From JAMHWD01 sp035911135 (GTDB lineage Bacteria > Pseudomonadota > Alphaproteobacteria > Micavibrionales > Micavibrionaceae), in NCBI GenBank assembly GCA_035911135.1, contig JAMHWD010000007.1:1-39645 (forward strand): DNA of 39,645 bases, written 5' to 3'. Below are positions 33,851-39,645 of the stretch, piece by piece. A program made the position numbers and the translations under genes. The first letter of the stretch is position 1. Every line of letters starts with the position of its first letter. The notes below the pieces were generated by a model. That model was not told the DNA's origin and made no database searches. It saw nothing but the letters and a program-made list of their open reading frames with translations.

Positions 33851-35568
33851 GCCCCTGACCGGTACGGCAAGATAAAGCCGATACTTGTGCCCTTGGACTG
33901 AGCGTAATCTGATTTTAGCGTGATAGATCCGCCCATGCCCTGAACCGCTTCATACACGGCTCCCATACCGATACCCCGGCCTGATATCATTGTCGCTCCC
34001 GATTTTGCCGAGAGCTCGGTATCAAAGACATGATAAATAACCTGATCATCCGGCTCATGCGCGTGATCATTACCTGTCTTTTGAGCAAGGCGGTTGCGGA
34101 TATCGGCCGGATTTATTCCCTTGCCATCATCACTGATCGTGATTTGCAAATCGCGGCCAGCTTCAAGGCGTACATCTATCGTTACATGGGCCTGCGGCGA
34201 TTTTCCTTTTTCAAGGCGTATATCAGGTGCCTCAATGGCATGATCGCTGATATTACGGGCAACATGCACAAGAACCTTGAAAAAATCAGCATAATCTTCG
34301 GGCACGATCAGGGCATCACTGCCGCTCATGTGAAAAACAGGCTCTTCCTTGCCGTTCAATTCGCATAAACGCGCTATCTCTCTTTTAAAGCTGTAAAAAA
34401 GATCAAAAATTCTTACCGCCAGAAAATTCTCGAAAATAAACTTTTGTAATTCCGCGCCAGAACCGGTCTTTACATCAAGCCCGCCTACAATCTGCCGCAA
34501 CTGGCTTAAAATCATGCTGTTGACAATCTTGGTCCGCCCCTTGGCCATAAAATCAGGACCAAAAAGCCTCTGCGCGTATTCCCGCGCCTGATCAATCAGG
34601 ATTTTCAAGGCATCCGCATAGGGTATCAACTCAGCCGAAGGAATACCTTGGGTGTATAAATTACGCATATCCGTTTCTATGGCATGTATCTGCTCACCCA
34701 GCTCATCCAGACTGTACATGCCGGCCTGACCTTTAAATGTATGCAAGGCGCGCTTGAGTGTTGCGTAATCAGTGCCCTGAATTATTCCCGCCGGATAGGC
34801 CTGCATCATGCTCACAAGACTGTAAAGATCCGTAACAAGGCTATGGAATCCATTGCGATCCATGGCTATCTGCTGGATTTTCTGCGTCTCAACCTGCAAG
34901 GCCTTAAACCTTATCTCGGCGGCCCGCTGATAGGTAACATCGGTGGCAATCAGCAAAATACCGCTCAAGGCGTTGCCATAGAGATACATCGGCCGGTAAT
35001 CCAGTTCGATAATCTGGCCGCTGTAATTGATGATCTCCTGTGGCATAAGCTTTTTAAGATCATGAAAATCCATGGCCGAATTGCCGGAGAATACAACACT
35101 TAACCACACGCCAAAAGTTTCGCGCGTATCAGCTGAAAAATCGAGAACCTCGGCCAGATTGAGATTGGCCGGCGATTTCCCCAATAAAGGCAAACATGAT
35201 CTGGAATAAACATCCGAACAAACGCCTTCATTGTTAAAAAACAACAAGCCCTGTCCCAGGCTATCCAGCATGGCATTGATATTAAGATTAAGTTTTTCAA
35301 CCTCATCCAGTGCCTTCGTCAATTCATGCGAGCTGATCTCGATATTGCGGGAGGCAATATTGATCCGGTCCTCGTATTCGACATACGCGCTTTCTATAGC
35401 GCTGATAAAATCAGGAAATTTCTGGATAATTTCTATGAAATCCGGCTGTCCCCCATCCGATGGCGCCTGACTGATCGCGCCTAGCAAAACATCCTCAACG
35501 TCCTGCCGGCCCAGATACCGCTTGTACTGGCGCTGTATTTTTTTGGAACGTTCGGGACTGGCAGACAC
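33847..35568 (-). CDS. Soluble CheA-like histidine kinase with PAS and Hpt domains, no CheW domain
   Basis: This is a 573-residue cytoplasmic kinase. A helical N-terminus with a coiled-coil-like stretch (about 55-95) leads to a PAS-like domain (about 95-215: NAMLDSLGQGLLFFNNEG). Next is an Hpt domain with the phosphoacceptor His276 in LKRALHTFKGQAGMYSLDEL, then a helical dimer-like region. The CheA-type ATPase has the N box HVARNISDHAIE (about 435-447), G1 ISDDGKGINPADI (about 478-490) and G2 SGRGIGMGAVYE (about 529-540). No CheW/P5 or P2 domain and no membrane helix are seen. The start is GTG, one base after the FIST gene stop. It is probably controlled by the FIST protein. Confidence 0.88.
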   Translation of the reverse strand: MSASPERSKKIQRQYKRYLGRQDVEDVLLGAISQAPSDGGQPDFIEIIQKFPDFISAIESAYVEYEDRINIASRNIEISSHELTKALDEVEKLNLNINAMLDSLGQGLLFFNNEGVCSDVYSRSCLPLLGKSPANLNLAEVLDFSADTRETFGVWLSVVFSGNSAMDFHDLKKLMPQEIINYSGQIIELDYRPMYLYGNALSGILLIATDVTYQRAAEIRFKALQVETQKIQQIAMDRNGFHSLVTDLYSLVSMMQAYPAGIIQGTDYATLKRALHTFKGQAGMYSLDELGEQIHAIETDMRNLYTQGIPSAELIPYADALKILIDQAREYAQRLFGPDFMAKGRTKIVNSMILSQLRQIVGGLDVKTGSGAELQKFIFENFLAVRIFDLFYSFKREIARLCELNGKEEPVFHMSGSDALIVPEDYADFFKVLVHVARNISDHAIEAPDIRLEKGKSPQAHVTIDVRLEAGRDLQITISDDGKGINPADIRNRLAQKTGNDHAHEPDDQVIYHVFDTELSAKSGATMISGRGIGMGAVYEAVQGMGGSITLKSDYAQSKGTSIGFILPYRSGA

Positions 35569-35569
35569 T

Positions 35570-36709
35570 TTACGCGGCCTTTTCGGTGATCAGCGTAATC
35601 GTCATGGTCTGATTATGCAGCTCGGCCTGATCCGTGCCTTCAAAATGACAGATCTCGCCATAGGAATAAAACCCGGCAATCGGCAGGGCTTTGTCCATGG
35701 CATCGCGGATCGCATCAATCTCATCTTCCGTATCATCCCCCATCAGGATTTTACGGCCAACGCAGCTCACGCAAAGAACGGCCCCATTTTCAGCCTCATC
35801 CTCCGCCAGCCCCTGATAGGCATCTTCAGCCCCGCCAACCAGCTGGTCCGTATTGGCATGCATCAGGCACACTTTCTGCCCGACCTCCATATCACCGGCC
35901 AGAATAAGACTCCCAGCAGCCTCGTCAATATTGAGGATCGTGCGGATAAGGCCCGCCGCTTCCTTATTTTGGTCATCCATAATAGCAAAAGGATATAAAA
36001 GCCCGCTTGAAGGCAGGTCATTGGCCTTATCGCCCAGATACTCCTTGTAAAGCGCCAGCGCCGATTTCCCGTCCAGCTCATAAAGGACGTTATTTTCGGC
36101 CTTTGTCACGCGGCGCAGCGGCCCAAACGGCTTCCATCCCCCCTGCGCCTGACTGCGAATATTGATGTTATCACCATAAAATCCGATACCAATCGCATGC
36201 GTTGCGCTGATATCATTGTTATGAATTGTTCTGGTTTCCTTGAAATCAAGACCATCACCCGCCAGCCCTCCGGATATAGATATCTCGGCCGGCAAGACGT
36301 CTTTTAATCCCAGTGTAAATTTGCTGCCGTTTACATCCACGCCGGGCAACAGGACAAATACGCCCTTTAAATCATCCTCCATCAAGGCGCGGGCCATTTT
36401 AAGACCGGCATCGCGCGAATTTCCGGCACCGCCAATATCTATCGAGACGCAGCGAAAACGTGAATTTTCGAATTTCATGCCCATAAGGCTGATACTGCCA
36501 TCTTCGACCACATCGCCGATTTCACCCGATGTGCTGCATCCCACGATTTGCGCGCCGGGCAACTGATCCCGAATAATTTTTAACGGTGATTTTTCATCAA
36601 TAATACCGCGCGAGGTGAACATAATGACAAGATCAATATCCTTGCCTGCCCATTCTTCAACTTTTTTGACAAGCGTGGCGGGGCTGGCCTGAAGGACATA
36701 GCTTTTCAT
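35570..36709 (-). CDS. FIST-domain sensor protein (NosP-like arrangement)
   Basis: This is a 379-residue protein with FIST_N (about 30-225: DLVIMFTSRGIIDEKSPLKI, then VGCSTSGEIGD and SISGGLAGDGLDF) and FIST_C (about 230-370: NVLYELDGKSALALYKEYLG, GDMEVGQKVCLMHAN, IAGFYSYGEICHF). These domains occur in small-molecule sensors. NosP proteins of this architecture bind heme and NO and control a neighbouring kinase. The next gene here is a kinase that begins one base after this stop, so the same logic is likely, but heme or NO binding is inferred. AGGAG is placed well before the ATG. Confidence 0.9.
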   Translation of the reverse strand: MKSYVLQASPATLVKKVEEWAGKDIDLVIMFTSRGIIDEKSPLKIIRDQLPGAQIVGCSTSGEIGDVVEDGSISLMGMKFENSRFRCVSIDIGGAGNSRDAGLKMARALMEDDLKGVFVLLPGVDVNGSKFTLGLKDVLPAEISISGGLAGDGLDFKETRTIHNNDISATHAIGIGFYGDNINIRSQAQGGWKPFGPLRRVTKAENNVLYELDGKSALALYKEYLGDKANDLPSSGLLYPFAIMDDQNKEAAGLIRTILNIDEAAGSLILAGDMEVGQKVCLMHANTDQLVGGAEDAYQGLAEDEAENGAVLCVSCVGRKILMGDDTEDEIDAIRDAMDKALPIAGFYSYGEICHFEGTDQAELHNQTMTITLITEKAA

Positions 36710-36745
36710 TTTTTAAACTCCTGAAATAAAATATAAAAATAAAAT

Positions 36746-37693
36746 TTAAGACGCAGCGGAAGCCTCAAGATCAATCAAAAAACATTGATCCTGATTAAGT
36801 GAGAAACAAACATTGATCAGCGCATCAGATTCCGCGCTCTCCACATCATTAACGCCCATATGCGGCACTTCCATGCCCAGATCATATCCATTCTTGTTCA
36901 TAAAGGCCTTAATCTGACCGCAAAGAATATTCACGATCTCGCAGGCGGCATCTTCAAACACCTGATCATTCTCCAGAAAATCCGGGGAATAGATGCTGGA
37001 AAGCAATGGCTTTAAAAGCTCCTTTTCAAAAAAGAAGCGCAAATCTATCTTGATATCTTTTTGAATCAGGCGTCCGATACAAACCATCTGGGATTTGTGA
37101 TGTTCCGTGATGGCTTCGCTTTCAATGATTTCAGCATGAAAAAGTTCAGAGAAAATATTCCGAATGCCTTTGGCAATTACCGGACCCAGTTTCTTCTGCA
37201 ATTCTGCTGATATCTGGGCTGCCGGCGAGCTGGGGCTAGCGGTTAGAGTTTTTTTTTCCTCAGACTTTTTAAATTCGTATCCCTGCTGCTCCAGCCATTT
37301 AAAGACTTGCTGCAAATTTTTCTCCAGCGCATCCTTGGCCACAGGTTTTACAAGATAAGACGTCGAGCCGGCCTGTATGGCTTTGAGCACATTGCGCTCT
37401 TCCTGCTCGGCCGTGAGCATGATAAAGGCTGTCTTGTTAAATTCCGGTTTCGCGCGGCAGGCCTTAAGAACATCAAGCCCTTCCATGACCGGCATATGCC
37501 AATCAAGAAAAACAATATTAAAAGGGGCATTCACGAAATGGGCGTGCTCGATCTTCTCCAGCGCCTCTTTTCCATCATTGGCGGTCTGCACGTCCTTAAA
37601 ACCGATAGCCTCAAGATGCTGGCGTATCATCGTACGCATCATCATATGGTCATCGACGACTAGGATTTTTAATGCGTTGAATTTGCTATCCAT
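36746..37693 (-). CDS. Response regulator: receiver fused to CheX-like phosphatase
   Basis: This is a 315-residue fusion. The receiver (1-130) has Asp14-Asp15, phosphoacceptor Asp64 (VFLDWHMPVMEG), Thr94 and Lys116 (SYLVKPVAK). A charged linker (140-165) leads to a CheX-like domain (about 165-305) with the ExxN dyad as Glu252 and Asn255 (ACEIVNILCGQ). The receiver could be self-dephosphorylated by its own C-terminal domain or could control another REC. It heads the minus-strand operon with the FIST sensor and kinase (36 bases to the next start). AGGGG lies just ahead of the ATG at 37693. It is the fused form of the 32946/33341 gene pair. Confidence 0.9.
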   Translation of the reverse strand: MDSKFNALKILVVDDHMMMRTMIRQHLEAIGFKDVQTANDGKEALEKIEHAHFVNAPFNIVFLDWHMPVMEGLDVLKACRAKPEFNKTAFIMLTAEQEERNVLKAIQAGSTSYLVKPVAKDALEKNLQQVFKWLEQQGYEFKKSEEKKTLTASPSSPAAQISAELQKKLGPVIAKGIRNIFSELFHAEIIESEAITEHHKSQMVCIGRLIQKDIKIDLRFFFEKELLKPLLSSIYSPDFLENDQVFEDAACEIVNILCGQIKAFMNKNGYDLGMEVPHMGVNDVESAESDALINVCFSLNQDQCFLIDLEASAAS

Positions 37694-38008
<315 letters not shown>

Positions 38009-38770
38009 CTATTCCAATACCGGCGTTGGCTCATAAAGCTCGAAATTCCGTGGATCTGATAATTTCTTATTCTCGGCACTACGCAGCATGGGAATGGTCA
38101 GATCCAGATAAAGGCGGCTCTGGCGGCCTGTTTTGGCATCTTCTACAAAATGAATCCGGAAATAGGCCGTATCGGTATTGAGATTCTCGCTCTCCAGAAT
38201 TTTAAGCTTCTTACGCGCCAGCACGACACCCTCCTCGCCGACGCTATAGACGACATAAGGTGTCTTGACACTTAAACCATCGCCCGACGCCATAACCCGC
38301 TCTATCAAAAGTCCGCGCATCCAGCTTAAAAACTTTACATCCCCAAGGCGCGCATCCTGTCTTGCCAGCGGTATCGCGGCTGTCACAATGTCATAATTTG
38401 CCAGGTGCGCATCAATCAAAGCCGCGCAACGATCGGCCGCGCTGGTTTTTTCTTCCAGCGAGCCTCCTTCCAGCGCCTGATACGCACATTCATACAATTT
38501 TGCCTTGGTATCCTCGGCAAATGGATCATAGTCGATACTGCCCGTATAGGCGCGCGTCAGCTGCCCGACCGGATAGCCCGGCTTGGTCTGATCCCAGCCC
38601 TTGGCCTGAATGGCGTATCTATTATACATGCCCTTGTAATTAAGCTTCAGATCAAGGCGCACATAGGGATTTTCGCCAATCTCCGCCGGGGATTGCTGCG
38701 CCTGAACAGCACCGGCCATCGCGGTGAGCGCCATCACAATTACAACACTGAAAATCAGCAATCGCTTCAT
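38009..38770 (-). CDS. Exported protein of unknown function
   Basis: This is a 253-residue protein with a clear signal peptide (MKRLLIFSVVIVMALTAMAG, then AVQAQQSP, with cleavage likely after AQA). I do not recognise the mature part. It contains a Tyr-rich stretch (VRLDLKLNYKGMYNRYAIQA) and YTGSIDYDPFAEDTKAKLYE, a Cys pair (ECAYQAL and DRCAALID) that could form a disulfide, and a beta-rich end (YFRIHFVEDAKTGRQSRLYL). It lies between tuf and tRNA-Trp, both on the same strand, after the tuf terminator. It is probably periplasmic. Confidence 0.75.
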   Translation of the reverse strand: MKRLLIFSVVIVMALTAMAGAVQAQQSPAEIGENPYVRLDLKLNYKGMYNRYAIQAKGWDQTKPGYPVGQLTRAYTGSIDYDPFAEDTKAKLYECAYQALEGGSLEEKTSAADRCAALIDAHLANYDIVTAAIPLARQDARLGDVKFLSWMRGLLIERVMASGDGLSVKTPYVVYSVGEEGVVLARKKLKILESENLNTDTAYFRIHFVEDAKTGRQSRLYLDLTIPMLRSAENKKLSDPRNFELYEPTPVLE

Positions 38771-38807
38771 GAAACCATTCTATCACAGGCCAGTGACAAC
38801 GCATTAA

Positions 38808-38838
38808 AAAACCCGCCCCCTTGAAAGGGGCGGGTTTT
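38808..38838 (-). terminator. Rho-independent terminator of tuf
   Basis: AAAACCCGCCCC (38808-38819) and GGGGCGGGTTTT (38827-38838) form a perfect 12-base stem. On the minus strand it is followed by TTTTTTAATG. It ends the tuf transcript 26 bases past the stop. Confidence 0.9.
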
Positions 38839-38864
38839 AAATTATTGCCAAAATGGCGCTTTAC

Positions 38865-39645
38865 TTATTCAACAATCTTGGACACGACGCCGGCGCCGAC
38901 CGTACGGCCGCCTTCGCGGATAGCGAAGCGCAGGCCCTCGTTCATGGCGATCGGTGTGATCAGCTCGACATTCATGTTGTTGATGTTATCGCCAGGCATC
39001 ACCATCTCTGTGCCAGCTGGCAGCATGCACTCGCCTGTCACGTCCGTTGTACGGAAGTAGAACTGTGGGCGGTACTTGTTAAAGAATGGTGTGTGACGGC
39101 CGCCTTCTTCCTTGGACAGGATGTAAGCCTCGGCAACGAACTTCTTGTGCGGCATGATCGAGCCTGGTTTGCAAAGAACCTGACCGCGCTCGACTTCCTC
39201 GCGCTTCGTACCGCGCAGCAGCGCGCCGATGTTATCGCCAGCCTCGCCGGAATCCAGCAGCTTGCGGAACATTTCAACGCCTGTGATGGTCGTTTTCTGT
39301 GTCGGGCGGATACCAACGATTTCAACTTCGTCGCCCACCTTCACGATACCTTGCTCGATACGGCCTGTGCACACAGTTCCGCGGCCCGAAATCGAGAACA
39401 CATCCTCGATCGGCATCAGGAACGGACGGTCCTTCGGACGCTCTGGCTGCGGGATGTAATCATCAACCGCCTGCAGCAGCGCTTCGATCGCCTTCACGCC
39501 GATTTCCTCATCACGGCCTTCAACAGCCGCCAGAGCCGAACCCTTGATGATAGGAATATCATCGCCAGGGAATTCGTACTTGGACAGAAGTTCGCGAACT
39601 TCCATCTCAACCAGATCCAGCAATTCCTTGTCATCAACCTGATCA
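38865..39645 (-). CDS. tuf: Elongation factor Tu, C-terminal two thirds (cut by window end)
   Basis: The frame is open to the window end and gives about 259 residues of EF-Tu. Visible are the end of the GTPase domain (ELLSKYEFPGDDIPIIKGSA), domain 2 (DVFSISGRGTVCTGRIEQGI, VEIVGIRPTQKTTITGVEMF) and domain 3 (GRHTPFFNKYRPQFYFRTTD, TEMVMPGDNINNMNVELITP), ending GRTVGAGVVSKIVE. EF-Tu carries aminoacyl-tRNA to the ribosome. The N-terminal part, with the P-loop, lies outside. An internal Met at 39623 is not the start. A strong terminator follows. Confidence 0.98.
   Translation of the reverse strand, partial: DQVDDKELLDLVEMEVRELLSKYEFPGDDIPIIKGSALAAVEGRDEEIGVKAIEALLQAVDDYIPQPERPKDRPFLMPIEDVFSISGRGTVCTGRIEQGIVKVGDEVEIVGIRPTQKTTITGVEMFRKLLDSGEAGDNIGALLRGTKREEVERGQVLCKPGSIMPHKKFVAEAYILSKEEGGRHTPFFNKYRPQFYFRTTDVTGECMLPAGTEMVMPGDNINNMNVELITPIAMNEGLRFAIREGGRTVGAGVVSKIVE

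Overview
The window looks like the chromosome of a free-living or predatory alphaproteobacterium of moderate GC content. A relative of the Micavibrio group is my best guess, but this is inferred from protein style, gene content and a flagellin with a candidate sigma-54 promoter, not from a marker gene. Genes are tightly packed. Many start inside the stop of the previous gene, and three convergent pairs share interlocked stop codons.

Layout. Positions 1-206 hold the broken end of an IS3-type transposase. Next, on the minus strand, come corA, a pirin, an isochorismatase-family hydrolase and a second pirin, with a divergent LysR regulator whose start region carries a perfect inverted repeat. A FadE-type acyl-CoA dehydrogenase and a CPA1 Na+/H+ antiporter follow. 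Positions 9003-14422 are one compact methionine-salvage operon (aminotransferase, mtnB, mtnD, mtnC, mtnK, mtnA). It covers the steps from methylthioribose to methionine and lacks only the MTA nucleosidase.

A tRNA-Glu gene (14524-14599) is followed by a tyrosine integrase, small DNA-binding proteins and a truncated RepA-like ATPase. An imperfect copy of the tRNA 3' end at 19833-19852 marks a probable integrated element of about 5.3 kb. Its apparent cargo is a single flagellin whose central region is replaced by a domain resembling a secreted carbohydrate-binding beta-sandwich. The gene has a candidate sigma-54 promoter and a structured leader.

Beyond the element lie a PRC-barrel exported protein, a CsbD-like stress protein, a Kef-type antiporter, a YhiN-type flavoprotein, rimO and an alpha/beta hydrolase. 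Then comes a minus-strand operon of a fused ABC transporter, a GH3 beta-glucosidase and a GH144-type glucanase, probably for beta-glucan breakdown. Positions 32946-37693 form a signalling module: a REC-CheX fusion, a FIST-domain sensor and a soluble CheA-like kinase without a CheW domain on the minus strand, facing a separate REC gene and a separate CheX gene. This is the best candidate for an undescribed pathway. The window ends with tRNA-Trp, an exported protein of unknown function and the 3' part of tuf.
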